Origin: Oligoflexia bacterium
Lineage (GTDB): Bacteria > Bdellovibrionota_B > Oligoflexia > Oligoflexales > JAGOVF01
DNA: 64,000 bases
Assembly: GCA_030432875.1 (NCBI GenBank)
Contig: JAUILP010000009.1
Span: 1 to 64,000 of the forward strand
Direction of reading: 5' to 3'
The notes below the pieces were generated by a model. That model made no database searches. It had not been told where the DNA came from and saw only the letters and a program-made list of their open reading frames with translations. A program made the translations under genes and the position numbers. Shown piece after piece: positions 36,499-47,377 of this stretch (positions are counted from its first letter, which is position 1; each line of letters starts with the position of its first letter).

Positions 36499-36919
36499 TA
36501 CAGAGTTCCTTAAATAATAATTGAAATTAATTTTCTTAAAAAAAGGTATGAAAGAGCCATATTTTAGGTAAAAAATTCTAACGAGTTTCCATCTATAAAG
36601 CAAGGCTTTCTCATGGGAAAGGTTTCCCCAAAAAAATCAAAATTCGGAGCCACTTTCCGAGAAATAGGTCCCTCTACCCCTTTATAACCTGCTTGTTTGC
36701 GAACCAAAATCTCGCATTTAATACATGATTTTTTCTATGAAAATTTATCCATAAAAAAATAAAATTTATAATTACATTCCGTTACTAGAACTAGAATTTA
36801 AAGGGATCGTTGTCTAAATCAAAAGCTTGATGGGCCAAGGCTTGACCACAGGGGCAAAATCTATGTTTTTCTATATTTCAGCATGAGGAGTTAAGTAAAC
36901 TTACTTAGGTTTTTGGTAC
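36499..36919 (-). other. long structured spacer thiL-metK
   Basis: 421 nt on the metK-coding strand. It holds a 7-bp dyad (36892-36907), a tandem CTAGAA pair (36785-36796), a terminator-like hairpin (36630-36660) and a second hairpin, GGGAAA/TTTCCC with a 2-nt loop (36615-36628), only about 120 nt from metK. No gene is present. It could be a metK leader, a thiL terminator followed by the metK promoter, or both. Confidence 0.45.
36630..36660 (-). terminator. terminator-like hairpin upstream of metK
   Basis: On the minus strand, TCGGA and TCCGA (36656-36660 and 36644-36648) form a 5-bp stem with a 7-nt loop, followed by ATTTTGA and a run of seven T (36636-36630). The stem is short but the T-run is good. 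It lies about 260 nt after the thiL stop and about 130 nt before metK, so it may end the thiL transcript or attenuate metK. Confidence 0.45.
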
Positions 36920-37894
36920 TTATGTGCGCTTCAGAGATTTATTGGCATTTTGATGACCAAAGCGATGTTCATAGCCATAATTTTCAAATTTTATGACTTG
37001 GGCATTTTCTAGCCAGCAAAGCCTTGGTTCATACGAATGACCGGGGTGAATTTCTCCAATGCGTGTTAGGGGCATTTGCGGGTTTTTAGCCAAAGAACTT
37101 GCCTCCAGCCTCGCGCTTTCTGAAGGCGAAAGGGTAAAGAGGAGTTCAAAATCTTCTCCGTCACAACAAGCCTGCTCTAAACTTTTTTCCAAGTCCCCGG
37201 AAACCATGGAAGGGGATAGGGGTATGGCTTCACGGCTTAACGTAGCTGACAATCCCCCGGATTCGCGCAAAATATGCTGTAGGTCGTTGAGGAGCCCATC
37301 GCTGATATCGATCATGGCACTCAGTTTAAACTCGCGTGTTAGCGCCGCTGCTTCGGGCAAACGCGGCAAAAAACGAAGATGCTTTTCTGAGGCCAGGCTA
37401 TTGCCTAAATATCCGGTAACCCAAATATGGTCTCCCATTTGCGCGCCGCTTCTTTTCACAAGGTATTTGGGATCTATAGTCCCCGAAACAGAGACGCTGA
37501 TAACAAGTTCCTGACTCCCGCTGGTTGTATCACCTCCGATAATGGCCACATCAAACAAGCGGGCGAGATCACTTAGGCCCTGATACAGAAGATCTGGGCC
37601 TTCGCCGGAAATATTTTGAGGAAAAGAAACACAAACCAAGGCCGAAATATTCTCAGCTCCACCCATTGCCGCAAGATCACTTAAATTGACCGCTAAAGCT
37701 TTACGTCCTACGAGATCAAGCGGAGTGTCAGAATAAAAATGTACGCCTTCAACAAGAGTGTCCGCAGCAAGTAAAACATAAGTGCCAGAAGAAATTTTGA
37801 CGACCCCGGCATCATCACCCGGCCCTAAAATTGTTGCTTTATTTGAAACAGGACTACGCCGAATAAAATTGATATAGGAAAACTCACTCACCAA
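36920..37894 (-). CDS. thiL: thiamine-monophosphate kinase
   Basis: 324 residues. It phosphorylates thiamine phosphate to thiamine diphosphate. It belongs to the PurM/AIR-synthetase-like family: GPGDDAGVV, AADTLVEGVHF, LAVNLSDLAAMGG, IIGGDTTSG, AMIDISDGLLNDL and CDGEDFELLFTL. The start is TTG 37894 or GTG 37891, with only a weak GAG upstream. It overlaps the end of the TorD-like gene (stop at 37884), so translation is probably coupled. The two are an unusual pairing. Confidence 0.92.
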   Translation of the reverse strand: MVSEFSYINFIRRSPVSNKATILGPGDDAGVVKISSGTYVLLAADTLVEGVHFYSDTPLDLVGRKALAVNLSDLAAMGGAENISALVCVSFPQNISGEGPDLLYQGLSDLARLFDVAIIGGDTTSGSQELVISVSVSGTIDPKYLVKRSGAQMGDHIWVTGYLGNSLASEKHLRFLPRLPEAAALTREFKLSAMIDISDGLLNDLQHILRESGGLSATLSREAIPLSPSMVSGDLEKSLEQACCDGEDFELLFTLSPSESARLEASSLAKNPQMPLTRIGEIHPGHSYEPRLCWLENAQVIKFENYGYEHRFGHQNANKSLKRT

Positions 37895-38567
37895 AATACT
37901 CTTTCATCATGGCGCCCATTTGCTCTTGTTCATCTGCAATGATAACCTGGGCAAATTGAAAGAGCTCAGCAAAAAAATTTGGGTCTTTTTTTAGGGCCTC
38001 GCTTTCACCAATGACCTTGATCCCCTGAGCTAAAAACTGATTCAAAAAAATAAATTTATCACGCAAGACTTCGCCCGCCGTTTTTTTTTCATTTCTTTGC
38101 GCAAGAATTTCAAAGCGCATGAGCAGACTCGTATAAAACTCAAACATCACAGCTAAATGATCAATCTTTTCAAAACTGCCATCATCAATACTAAAGTTAT
38201 ATTTACCGTAGAGTCGGTCAAGATCATGCAAATAAGAACTTTGCAAACCGCTTTCGCTGAGGAGATCACTTACATAGAGAGTTGTCTGGGAGGAGGAGTC
38301 AAGAAAAAGTTTTTCATAGTCCACAGAAGCCTCAGAAAGCACCGCACTATCCTGAATGAGATCAAAGAGGATTTGTGAAAAACGCGAAGAATGGTTCGCC
38401 TCATAGTTCTCTAAAAGAATCAAGAGTTTATGGGAGCGACAAACATCCTCCAAATAAGCCCTGTAGCTTTCATCATCGGGCGGAGAAAATAAAACGGAAC
38501 AAAGCATAAATGCTGGGGATAGATCAGTTCCCTTTCGTCCGCATGATGAGCCACAGCAGCCTGCCAT
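37884..38567 (-). CDS. TorD-like molecular chaperone with N-terminal cysteine cluster
   Basis: 227 residues from ATG 38567, with AGGG about 9 nt upstream; the longer frame begins at 38600. All helical by composition. The core SVDYEKLFLDSS...LYVSDLLSESGL...LDRLYGKYNFSIDDGSFEKIDHLAVMFEFYTSLLMR matches TorD/DmsD/NarJ proteins, with the usual Y..LF and DHL...leF motifs. These bind twin-arginine signal peptides of molybdoenzymes during maturation. The N terminus, MAGCCGSSCG, has three Cys and could bind metal. No molybdoenzyme gene is in the window. The assignment is by pattern and is moderately sure. Confidence 0.6.
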   Translation of the reverse strand: MAGCCGSSCGRKGTDLSPAFMLCSVLFSPPDDESYRAYLEDVCRSHKLLILLENYEANHSSRFSQILFDLIQDSAVLSEASVDYEKLFLDSSSQTTLYVSDLLSESGLQSSYLHDLDRLYGKYNFSIDDGSFEKIDHLAVMFEFYTSLLMRFEILAQRNEKKTAGEVLRDKFIFLNQFLAQGIKVIGESEALKKDPNFFAELFQFAQVIIADEQEQMGAMMKEYFGE

Positions 38568-38630
38568 AATTAATACCCTGGTAAGCTTTGCCTCTAGCAA
38601 GGCAGTTATTGTCTATTTAACGCAGTAGCC

Positions 38631-39629
38631 TTAGAGTTTTGCGCGGTATTTGTCCGAACCTTCTTTGGTGATGCGCAAATATAGGTCACCAAATTTGTTG
38701 CTTCTTTCAATATAGGTCGCCTCTGGCCACTCGTTGTAACTGGTAATTAAAACATAATCAGGAAGCGTCCTCAAGATAAACTCCCAGTGTTGTACATACA
38801 TCGTATGACTTCCATTGGCCCACCGTCCTGTAGGAGACTGCTTTCCATCATTATATCCAGGGGTGATCGTACCAAATTTAGCCTCCTGAGTACTTATATT
38901 ATCCCACACATATTCTTGTTGCGCTAAAGCCAACTTCCAAAAAACACTATAAAAATAGCAGTTATCAAAAAGGCCTTGATTGACTTTGTTAATGCAGTTG
39001 CGGCTTGGTCCTGCCTCACTAATAAAATAAGCAGGGGTTTTAATACTTGAGCGCATGCTGCGCCAAAATCCATCATCAAAATGTTCATTTTTCCAAAAAA
39101 ATACCGCTGGTTTTCCCGCAATTTTTAAAAACTGTTGATGTTTACCGTAAGTCGACAGTAAATAATTCATGTGAGCTATAATTTGAGCGTTGCTCTGCCC
39201 TAGGTTATCTCGCATAAACAGGGGTTCAAAATTGACCGCCACGCAAAAATCCCCAAGAGACGCGCTATAGCTCAGAAGTTCACTCAAAACCATGTCTGAT
39301 TTATTGGCGCCAAAATCTCCGGGATAAGACCCCACCCAGGATAATATAAACCCGTCGATGCCATGCGCTCGTGCTTCATCGACATGTTGATGAATGATGG
39401 CGACTGATTCAGAAGCATAAGCACCTAATTTGGGGTTATCCCCAAGTCGACCCGATAAATTAACCCAGTCCCCATTGTCAAAAGGTGGGCTAGCATACCA
39501 ACCATAATAAAAAGCGAGGACTTTGCCTTTACTACGGCAATCACTCGCAGCATAGATATTAGGAGAAAAGTGGGCAGCAAACCCCAAAATACAAAATAAG
39601 GTAAACATGAGCTTTATTATTGAGCGCAC
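38631..39629 (-). CDS. secreted GH99-like glycoside hydrolase family protein
   Basis: 332 residues from GTG 39629, which has GGAG 6 nt upstream and begins a good signal peptide (MRSIIKLMFTLFCILGFAAHF...IYAA). The longer frame overlaps fusA. The mature part matches GH99/WGH-like proteins: VLAFYYGWYASPPF, HGIDGFILSWVGSYPG, KPAVFFWKNEHF, and C-terminal LITSYNEWPEATYIERS. Relatives act on mannans or other glycans or are domains of unknown specificity. It lies just downstream of fusA on the same strand but is probably not functionally tied to it. Confidence 0.78.
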   Translation of the reverse strand: MRSIIKLMFTLFCILGFAAHFSPNIYAASDCRSKGKVLAFYYGWYASPPFDNGDWVNLSGRLGDNPKLGAYASESVAIIHQHVDEARAHGIDGFILSWVGSYPGDFGANKSDMVLSELLSYSASLGDFCVAVNFEPLFMRDNLGQSNAQIIAHMNYLLSTYGKHQQFLKIAGKPAVFFWKNEHFDDGFWRSMRSSIKTPAYFISEAGPSRNCINKVNQGLFDNCYFYSVFWKLALAQQEYVWDNISTQEAKFGTITPGYNDGKQSPTGRWANGSHTMYVQHWEFILRTLPDYVLITSYNEWPEATYIERSNKFGDLYLRITKEGSDKYRAKL

Positions 39630-39705
39630 TTCCTTCTCCCCCCTAAAAAAATTACAAAACCCAGTTAAGGTATCTGGCTTTCTTAATTTAAAAAAAAGAA
39701 GCTCC

Positions 39706-41793
39706 TCAATCTCTACCAAACATTTTATCTAGGACCTGCTTTGGGGCAGGCTCATAATGGTCAAAGCTCATGGTATAAGTAGCCCTACCCTGGGACGCGG
39801 AGCGAACCTGCGTCGAGTAACCAAACATACCCGCAAGGGGCACAAAAGCATGAATACACTGCAACTGGTTTTTTTGAGAAATATTTTGGATTTTTGCGTG
39901 CCGGGAATTTAGGTCATTTATCACTCCTGATAAATAATCATCGGGTACTAAAACCTCTAAGGCCATAACAGGCTCCATCAATATAGGCGATGCTTCACGC
40001 ACGCCCTTATTAAATGCCTGTGCTGCGGCAATTTTGAAAGCCACTGCATCCGATATCTGGTCATCAAAATCAACGGCAAGCAAAGTTACTTTTATCCCTA
40101 ATAAGCCATATCCCGCCAACGGCCCAGAATGCATTGACTCCTCAACACCCTGTTTTATGACTTGAATAAAATCTTTGGGAAATCGGCTTTCTTTTATAAT
40201 TGAGGTGAAACTCATAGCAGTTTGGTCAGCACTTGGTTCCACGCTTAAGGTCACACCTGCATATTGCCGTTCTCCTGCAGCTTCTCGGTCGAGCAAAAAC
40301 TTGACGGAATTTTTTTCCGTAATAGCTTCGCGATAAGAGACCTGTGGCGTTCCAATATTGGCATTGACTTTGAACTCCCGTTTTAAGCGGTCCACAATAA
40401 TATCTAAATGGAGTTCTCCCATACCACAAATTAAGGTTTGTCCTGTCTCAGCATTGAACTGAACCCGAAAAGAAGGATCCTCTCTCTCAAGACGCTTTAG
40501 AGTATCTAACAGTTTTCCCGAATCAGCCTGGCTTTTGGGTTCGATGGCAACGGAAATGACAGGTTCAGGAAAAACAACTGATTCATAACGAATTTGGTGT
40601 GCCACATCACACAGGGTATCTCCTGTTGCCGAGAGCTTTAAACCAGCAATCGCACAAATATCCCCCGCATGAACCTCCTGCAAATCTTCGCGTTGATTTG
40701 CCATCATCCGCAGGATTCTACCAACACGTTCTTTTTTGCCAACGCGGGTATTTTGTACCATTTGTCCCGCTTTTAAAATTCCCGAATAAACGCGTATGAA
40801 GGTCAAATTTTCTACGAAGGGATCACTCATTATTTTGAAGGCTATAGCGGAAAATGACTCATCTACCGTTCTTTGCCTTTCTAAAGGTTTTTCCTTATCA
40901 TCAGCGCTAAGACCATGAACAACGTCAAAATCAATGGGGGCGGGAAGAAAATCAATAATGGCATTGAGCAGAGGCTGAATGCCCTTATTTTTAAAGGCAC
41001 TCCCACAAAAAACCGGAACTATTTTACCGGCAATCGTTCCTTTTCGTGCTACTGACTTTAATATTTCTAAAGAAGGCTCTTCACCATTCAAATATTTATC
41101 TGCTAGATCATCATCCAGATCAGCTAAAGTCGCGATAAGATTTTCTCTCGCGACCTTAGCCTCCTCCACTAAGTCAGATGGAATTTCACCATGAGAATAA
41201 TTTTCTTTTTGATCTTTTGGGTTTTGAGGCCAAATCCACGTTGTCATTGTCAATATATCAACAACGCCTTCAAAACTGTCTTCAATACCGATGGGCAACT
41301 GAAAAGGGACAGGATTGGCGTTTAATTTGGTTCTAATCGAAGAAACAGATTCATGAAAATTAGCTCCTACCCGGTCAAGCTTATTGATAAAGGCAAGTCG
41401 TGGGACATGATATTTATTTGCTTGACGCCAAACTGTTTCAGACTGAGGCTCAACACCAGAAACGCCATCAAAAACAGCAATAGCGCCATCAAGAACGCGT
41501 AAGCTGCGCTCTACCTCCACGGTAAAATCCACATGGCCAGGAGTATCAATAATATTTATGGTATTACCGTCCCACTCGCAGCTAATGGCCGCGGCGGTTA
41601 TCGTTATGCCACGTTCCTGCTCCTGAATCATCCAGTCCATGGTAGCGGTTCCTTCATGGACTTCGCCAATTTTATATATTTTTCCAGTATAAAAAAGAAT
41701 GCGTTCTGTCGTTGTGGTTTTCCCCGCGTCAATATGCGCCATAATACCGATGTTGCGAATCTTTGATAAATCTAAATTAGTTTTTACCGCCAT
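39706..41793 (-). CDS. fusA: translation elongation factor G
   Basis: 695 residues. It is the GTPase that drives ribosomal translocation. The G-domain motifs are [32 protein letters not shown] and [10 protein letters not shown]. Domains II-V follow, ending with [28 protein letters not shown]. The length is normal. It is the last gene of the str-type group, separated from rpsG by a strong terminator-like hairpin, so it may have its own or read-through-dependent expression. Confidence 0.97.
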   Translation of the reverse strand: MAVKTNLDLSKIRNIGIMAHIDAGKTTTTERILFYTGKIYKIGEVHEGTATMDWMIQEQERGITITAAAISCEWDGNTINIIDTPGHVDFTVEVERSLRVLDGAIAVFDGVSGVEPQSETVWRQANKYHVPRLAFINKLDRVGANFHESVSSIRTKLNANPVPFQLPIGIEDSFEGVVDILTMTTWIWPQNPKDQKENYSHGEIPSDLVEEAKVARENLIATLADLDDDLADKYLNGEEPSLEILKSVARKGTIAGKIVPVFCGSAFKNKGIQPLLNAIIDFLPAPIDFDVVHGLSADDKEKPLERQRTVDESFSAIAFKIMSDPFVENLTFIRVYSGILKAGQMVQNTRVGKKERVGRILRMMANQREDLQEVHAGDICAIAGLKLSATGDTLCDVAHQIRYESVVFPEPVISVAIEPKSQADSGKLLDTLKRLEREDPSFRVQFNAETGQTLICGMGELHLDIIVDRLKREFKVNANIGTPQVSYREAITEKNSVKFLLDREAAGERQYAGVTLSVEPSADQTAMSFTSIIKESRFPKDFIQVIKQGVEESMHSGPLAGYGLLGIKVTLLAVDFDDQISDAVAFKIAAAQAFNKGVREASPILMEPVMALEVLVPDDYLSGVINDLNSRHAKIQNISQKNQLQCIHAFVPLAGMFGYSTQVRSASQGRATYTMSFDHYEPAPKQVLDKMFGRD

Positions 41794-41816
41794 ACAAAAT
41801 TTATCCTAATTACCAT

Positions 41817-41860
41817 AAAAAAAAACAGCGCCATAATTATAATTTAATTATGCGCTGTTT
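41817..41860 (-). terminator. intrinsic terminator or attenuator between rpsG and fusA
   Basis: Minus-strand sequence 41860-41845 pairs with 41839-41823 over 16 bp with one bulged base (arms AAACAGCG...ATAATTA/TAATTAT...CGCTGTTT, 5-nt loop). It is followed by nine T on that strand (41825-41817). This is the best-formed terminator in the window, and it lies inside a gene group normally transcribed as one operon. Partial read-through (attenuation) would set the fusA level against rpsLG. Confidence 0.8.
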
Positions 41861-41898
41861 ATGATACTTCAAAAATATTCGGTTAAATACCGGAAAAA

Positions 41899-42387
41899 TT
41901 AAAATCTAAAATGAGCAAAGGCTTTGTTAGCTTCGGCCATTTTATGAACTTCTTCGCGTTTCTTGATCGCAGAACCTTTCTTCTGTGAAGCATCTACGAG
42001 CTCTGCTGCGAGCTTTTCGCGCATACTTTTACCGGTGCGTGAACGTGCACTTTCAATAACCCAGCGAATCGCAAGAGCTTGCCTTCTCTCTGGTCTTACT
42101 TCGACAGGAATCTGGTAGTTGGCCCCACCAATACGGCGAGACTTTACTTCTAACAAGGGCCTTGCATTTTCTAAGGCAGCTTTAAATAGCTCAATACCTG
42201 TTTTAAAAGTTCCGAGCGAAGAACCGCCTCTTTTTTCTATGGTTTCTATAGCACCATAAAAATTCTTTTCGGCTGATGCTTTACGACCATCATACATCAT
42301 CTTATTGATGAATTTGGCCACAACCTGATCATTGTAAACTGGATCAGGTAAAATCTCTCTTTTTTCTATTTCGCGACGTCTTGGCAT
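41899..42387 (-). CDS. rpsG: 30S ribosomal protein S7
   Basis: 162 residues, slightly longer than the usual ~156. S7 nucleates assembly of the 30S head. Typical stretches are [74 protein letters not shown] and the C-terminal [16 protein letters not shown]. It lies between rpsL and fusA in standard str order, with a 106-nt gap to rpsL. The gap contains a 7-bp inverted repeat, CCTTATA/TATAAGG (42448-42477). Confidence 0.97.
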   Translation of the reverse strand: MPRRREIEKREILPDPVYNDQVVAKFINKMMYDGRKASAEKNFYGAIETIEKRGGSSLGTFKTGIELFKAALENARPLLEVKSRRIGGANYQIPVEVRPERRQALAIRWVIESARSRTGKSMREKLAAELVDASQKKGSAIKKREEVHKMAEANKAFAHFRF

Positions 42388-42493
42388 AAATAAATATCAC
42401 TCCTAAATACGATCACTAATTATATTGACTCAATTTATCATTTAGACCCTTATATTTACCTTTATGGAATTATAAGGAGCATCCGCAGTTATA

Positions 42494-42871
42494 CTAGGCT
42501 TTTTTAGGCCTTTTTGCACCATATTTACTACGCCCTTGACGTCGTGCGGCAACGCCAGCACAGTCCAAAGAACCGCGCACAACGTGATAACGCACACCGG
42601 GAAGATCCTTGACTTTTCCACCCCGAATCAAAACCACGGAGTGTTCCTGCAAGTTGTGACCCTCGCCACCAATGTAGGAGGTAACTTCATAGCCATTAGT
42701 GAGGCGCACACGACAAACCTTCCGCAAAGCCGAGTTAGGCTTCTTGGGGGTCGTGGTATATACACGAATACATACACCTTTTTTCTGGGGAGAATTTTTA
42801 AGCGCTGGACTCTTAGACTTCATCGCCTTTTGAGATCGCTTATTCTTAATCATCTGATTAATTGTTGGCAT
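42494..42871 (-). CDS. rpsL: 30S ribosomal protein S12
   Basis: 125 residues. S12 sits at the decoding centre. It has [41 protein letters not shown] and [17 protein letters not shown], all typical. The lysines at the streptomycin-resistance positions (PKKPNS and KVKDLPG) are the sensitive residues. The ATG at 42871 is used. It follows rpoC after 165 nt, continuing the rpoBC-rpsLG-fusA order. Confidence 0.97.
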   Translation of the reverse strand: MPTINQMIKNKRSQKAMKSKSPALKNSPQKKGVCIRVYTTTPKKPNSALRKVCRVRLTNGYEVTSYIGGEGHNLQEHSVVLIRGGKVKDLPGVRYHVVRGSLDCAGVAARRQGRSKYGAKRPKKA

Positions 42872-43036
42872 ACTAATTTATCCTTTTAAATACACTTTGC
42901 TAAAGCCGATATAGTTATCAGAAAAACAATCACTTGGCAATAACCAAATGAAGACAAACATAAATTCAATGGTTTTTAGCCGATTACCTATTCGGAAACA
43001 CTCAGTAAAAACCGCACTTAACACCTAACTACGCCT

Positions 43037-46000
43037 CTAAAGTCCACCCATGGCGGCATGAGCGGGATTAACAACCAACTTTGCAGGTTGGCGATCATCA
43101 CGAACAATCTCCGTCTCTTCGCCTTTCAGACGGTAACGCACATTGCGGTAGTATGATGCTCCCGTACCAGCAGGGATCAATCGTCCCATAATAACATTCT
43201 CTTTGAGCCCCCTTAAGTGATCTACTTTGGAGTTTATACTCGCTTCCGTCAACACTTTAGTTGTTTCCTGGAAAGATGCTGCCGATATAAAGCTTTCTGT
43301 CGACAAGGCTGCTTTGGTAATACCTAGAAGTATCGGGGTAAATACCACGAGCCGTTTACCTTCTGCTTCTAAAGCTTTATTAGCATCCTCTACCTCACTA
43401 CGCTCAACGTTTTCCCCAGGAAGGAAGCGGCTATCCCCAGCATCGTCAATGCGCACACGACGGAGCATCTGGCGGATAATAACCTCAATATGCTTATCAT
43501 TTATTTTAACACCCTGAAGATTATAGACCCCTTGAACCTCGGTGATAAGGTATTCGGCTAGAGCATTGCTCCCCATAACTTCAAGTATCTCATGAGGATT
43601 GGGGCTACCATCCACAAGCGGCTCCCCTTTACGAACATAGTCACCCTCGGTAACAAAAATATGACGCCCTTTAGGAATAGGAATATCTTTTCCATCTTCC
43701 GCAGCACCCGTATCGTCGACAATCAGTAATTTTCTTTTGCCCTTGGTATCAGCACCAAATTTTACCGTTCCATCACGGTAAGCTAAAATCGCCGCATCTT
43801 TAGGCTTTCTGGCTTCAAAGAGTTCAGCAACACGAGGAAGACCACCGGTAATATCTTTAGTCTTGGCTGTCTCTCGAGCTAGTTTAGCAAGCAAGTCGCC
43901 AGCGCGAACGTCCGCGCCATTTTCAAACATCAAAGTTGCCCCAATGGGGATAGAATAGCGAGCCGGTTTACCATCAATAGTTATGACCTCTCCTTTTTCA
44001 TCAACAATTTGGAGAGCTGGCTTTAAGTTAGCTCTTCCTGAGTCAATCACAACTTTTTGGGTCAAAAAAGTAATTTCATCTACGCGTTCTTCCATTGATT
44101 TTCCATCAACAATATCGACGTAATGAATAAATCCCGATACCTCAGTGATAATAGGTAAAGAGAATGGGTCCCACTGAACTAAACGTGTTCCGGCTTTGGT
44201 ATCTTGTCCATCTTCAACATGTAAGGTTGAGCCATAGGCCACAGGATATGAGTCAATGTTTTTACCGAGTTGATCGAAAAGATTGATCTGACCATTTCTC
44301 GTAAGAACAACCTGTTTGCCTTCGCTATTGCGAACAGTTTTAACATTTTGAAAACTGAGTTTTCCAGAAAAACGGGTATCAATTGTGTTGGCTTCCGCTT
44401 TATGAGTCGCAGCACCACCAAAGTGGAAGGTACGCATGGTTAACTGGGTTCCTGGTTCACCAATGGACTGAGCTGCTATAACACCTACGGCTTCACCAAC
44501 ATTAACAAGATGTCCAGTGCCTAAGTCACGGCCATAACATTTTGCACAGACACCCCGCCCTGCTTCGCAGGTCAAAACATTTCGCACCCGTGCAAGTTCT
44601 ACCCCAGACCGGTCAATGAGTACAGCATGATCCTCATTTATCAGGGTTCCCTCAGGAATTAAAATTTCTTTGGAGCCTAATTTCAAAACATCGGCAGCGA
44701 GAACACGTCCTAAAATGCGTTCTCCCAGAGTTTGTTTTATTTCGCCACCTTCACGTTTGGGACTGAAGGTCATTCCTCCCGACGTACCACAATCAAATGC
44801 CACAATAATACTATCCTGCGAAACATCAACAAGACGCCGAGTCAAATATCCAGAACTCGCGGTTTTTAACGCTGTATCTGCAAGACCCTTACGCGCCCCG
44901 TGTGTAGAGGTAAAATATTCGAGAACCGTCAAGCCTTCTCTAAAGTTAGCGGTAATCGGCGTAATAATAATATCACCGGAAGGTTTAGACATAAGACCAC
45001 GCATACCCGCAAGCTGCCTGATCTGCTGCGCCGAGCCCCTTGCACCTGAGTCGGCCATCATAAAAATAGAGTTATTACTGGCGACGAGCTTCTCCTCACC
45101 ATTATAATCCATTCTTTTCATCGTGGAAATATTCTTAATCATAGCCTCAGCAATCTGCTCAGTAACTTTAGCCCACATGTCGATGGTTTTGTTGTAACGC
45201 TCACCTTCGGTTAATAGACCTTCTGAGTATTGCTCTTTAATTTTTTTAACTTCTTCATACGCTTCCGAAATGAGAAACTTTTTCTCGTCAGGGATAACCA
45301 TATCACCAATAGCGATCGAAAGACCCGCCATCGTAGAATAGTAATAACCCAGAGCCCTTAAAGCATCAGCAAGAAGAACCGTTGCCTTAGGACCCGCAAG
45401 CCTAAAGGAAACATCTATAAGTTTTTGGAGTTCCTTACGATTCATTATTTTATTTATCGCAGAAAAAGGCAACTGGACGGGAAGTATTTCTGCTAAAAGA
45501 ACCCGGCCTACTGTAGACAGAACACGAGTTTCTTCCATTTTTATATATATAGGTGCTTGAAGAGAAACTTCGCCATGATCAAAGGCAACACGCACATCTT
45601 CTGGGTTAGCAAAGTGGCGACCGCCACCCTTAGCGCCAACATCATCTTTGGTCATATAGTAGATACCGAGAACAATATCCTGACTAGGCACAATCATCGG
45701 CGATCCCGATGCTGGGCTTAAGATATTGTTTGTGGACATCATCAGCACTCGAGCTTCAACCTGTGCTTCGACAGAGAGAGGAATATGTACCGCCATTTGA
45801 TCCCCGTCAAAGTCCGCATTAAATGCCTGACATACAAGGGGGTGCAACTGAATAGCTTTACCTTCAATCAGAACAGGTTCAAAGGCTTGAATACCGAGTC
45901 GGTGAAGCGTTGGCGCGCGATTGAGAAGTACAGGATGTTCCTTAGTGACTTCCTCAAGAATATCCCAAACCTCAGGGCGCTCTTTATCAACAAGTTTTTT

Positions 46001-47212
46001 CGCACTTTTTATCGTAGAAACAATGCTATGTTCTTCGAGTTTGTTATAGAGAAATGGCTTAAACAATTCGATGGCCATTTTTTTAGGGAGTCCGCATTGA
46101 TGTAAGCGTAAATGTGGCCCAACGACGATGACGGAACGTCCCGAATAGTCAACCCGTTTTCCCAAGAGATTTTGTCTGAAACGACCTTGTTTTCCTTTAA
46201 GCATATCAGACAGCGATCTCAGCGCGCGTTTGTTTGACCCTGTAAAGACCTTACCACGACGACCATTATCGAAAAGAGCGTCAACTGACTCTTGGAGCAT
46301 GCGCTTTTCATTGCGCACAATGATTTCTGGCGCATTGAGTTCGATCAAACGAAGTAAACGATTATTTCTGTTAATAACCCTTCGGTACAAATCGTTCAAA
46401 TCAGATGTCGCAAAACGGCCACCATCTAGAGGTACTAGAGGCCTTAGATCAGGAGGAAGAACAGGAATTACTGTCATCATCATCCATTCTGGCCGCTGTA
46501 AATATTCGCCACGCTCGTCTTTTTGAGCAAAGGCTTCGATGATTTTGAGTCTTTTTTGCAACTTTTTCTTAGTCGCTTCGGAGTTACAAGTTTGCAGCTC
46601 GTCACGAAGATCATCAATAAGATCTTCAAGCCTAAGACTCTCTAATAGTTCTTTGACGGCTTCACTACCGACACCGGCTCTAAAGGCTCCATTGCCATAT
46701 TTCATTAAGTAAGCATCATACTCTTCTTCCGAAAATACTGAGCCAACTTTTAAATCTGTACTCCCCGCATCTAATAGGATGTAAGATTCGCTATAAAGAA
46801 CTCGCTCACAATCTTTTAAAGGAATATCTAAAATCATGCCGATTCTTGAAGGCAGCGACTTTAAAAACCAAATATGTGCAACGGGAGTCGCTAGGTTGAT
46901 ATGTCCTAGACGCTCACGTCTGACTTTGGAGTGAATGACTTCCACACCGCACTTATCACAAACGATACCGCGGTGTTTCATGCGCTTATATTTACCACAA
47001 ATACATTCATAATCCCGCACCGGCCCAAAAATCTTGGCACAAAAAAGACCATCACGTTCTGGTTTGAACGTTCGGTAATTTATCGTCTCTGGTTTTTTTA
47101 CTTCGCCGAAGGACCAACTGCGAATCTTTTCTGGAGAAGCAATGGCTATCTTGATCGCGCTAAAATTTAGTGGATCAACAGGTTTATCAAAAAACGATGA
47201 TTTTTCTTTCAA
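43037..47212 (-). CDS. rpoC: RNA polymerase subunit beta'
   Basis: 1391 residues. It has the N-terminal zinc ribbon ([19 protein letters not shown]), active-site [16 protein letters not shown], the bridge helix and trigger-loop region ([31 protein letters not shown]...GYLTRRLVD), and the second zinc site ([16 protein letters not shown]). The start is TTG 47212: AAAGGAG is 6 nt upstream and no ATG follows nearby. The unusual start is also seen in parC here. The normal rpoB-rpoC order is kept with a 161-nt spacer. Confidence 0.97.
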   Translation of the reverse strand: MKEKSSFFDKPVDPLNFSAIKIAIASPEKIRSWSFGEVKKPETINYRTFKPERDGLFCAKIFGPVRDYECICGKYKRMKHRGIVCDKCGVEVIHSKVRRERLGHINLATPVAHIWFLKSLPSRIGMILDIPLKDCERVLYSESYILLDAGSTDLKVGSVFSEEEYDAYLMKYGNGAFRAGVGSEAVKELLESLRLEDLIDDLRDELQTCNSEATKKKLQKRLKIIEAFAQKDERGEYLQRPEWMMMTVIPVLPPDLRPLVPLDGGRFATSDLNDLYRRVINRNNRLLRLIELNAPEIIVRNEKRMLQESVDALFDNGRRGKVFTGSNKRALRSLSDMLKGKQGRFRQNLLGKRVDYSGRSVIVVGPHLRLHQCGLPKKMAIELFKPFLYNKLEEHSIVSTIKSAKKLVDKERPEVWDILEEVTKEHPVLLNRAPTLHRLGIQAFEPVLIEGKAIQLHPLVCQAFNADFDGDQMAVHIPLSVEAQVEARVLMMSTNNILSPASGSPMIVPSQDIVLGIYYMTKDDVGAKGGGRHFANPEDVRVAFDHGEVSLQAPIYIKMEETRVLSTVGRVLLAEILPVQLPFSAINKIMNRKELQKLIDVSFRLAGPKATVLLADALRALGYYYSTMAGLSIAIGDMVIPDEKKFLISEAYEEVKKIKEQYSEGLLTEGERYNKTIDMWAKVTEQIAEAMIKNISTMKRMDYNGEEKLVASNNSIFMMADSGARGSAQQIRQLAGMRGLMSKPSGDIIITPITANFREGLTVLEYFTSTHGARKGLADTALKTASSGYLTRRLVDVSQDSIIVAFDCGTSGGMTFSPKREGGEIKQTLGERILGRVLAADVLKLGSKEILIPEGTLINEDHAVLIDRSGVELARVRNVLTCEAGRGVCAKCYGRDLGTGHLVNVGEAVGVIAAQSIGEPGTQLTMRTFHFGGAATHKAEANTIDTRFSGKLSFQNVKTVRNSEGKQVVLTRNGQINLFDQLGKNIDSYPVAYGSTLHVEDGQDTKAGTRLVQWDPFSLPIITEVSGFIHYVDIVDGKSMEERVDEITFLTQKVVIDSGRANLKPALQIVDEKGEVITIDGKPARYSIPIGATLMFENGADVRAGDLLAKLARETAKTKDITGGLPRVAELFEARKPKDAAILAYRDGTVKFGADTKGKRKLLIVDDTGAAEDGKDIPIPKGRHIFVTEGDYVRKGEPLVDGSPNPHEILEVMGSNALAEYLITEVQGVYNLQGVKINDKHIEVIIRQMLRRVRIDDAGDSRFLPGENVERSEVEDANKALEAEGKRLVVFTPILLGITKAALSTESFISAASFQETTKVLTEASINSKVDHLRGLKENVIMGRLIPAGTGASYYRNVRYRLKGEETEIVRDDRQPAKLVVNPAHAAMGGL

Positions 47213-47345
47213 GGTAAACTCCTTTAAAAACTCGCTCTAAATTTCGTACTATACATTTCGCCGTGGGATGTCTCCTGGTCGCAGAGTGGGATTTCCTCTC
47301 ATAAAAAACATAAAAAGGAAATCCTTTAATTTCACCCTTCAGGAC

Positions 47346-47377
47346 TTAGTCATCAACGCTGTCGCGCCGATGACTAA
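47346..47377. other. hairpin overlapping the rpoB stop codon
   Basis: TTAGTCATC (47346-47354) and GATGACTAA (47369-47377) form a perfect 9-bp stem with a 14-nt loop. The right arm contains the rpoB stop codon (47374-47376 on the minus strand). A structured end of rpoB could act in RNA processing or in rpoB-rpoC coupling. No T-run follows on the coding strand. A second inverted repeat (GGATTTCCT/AGGAAATCC, 47289-47324) lies nearer rpoC. Confidence 0.5.

Noticed and set aside
36499-36919. SAM riboswitch upstream of metK
   Set aside because: GTAGAGGGACC slightly resembles part of SAM-I, but the following GCAACC and kink-turn parts are missing. Not called.
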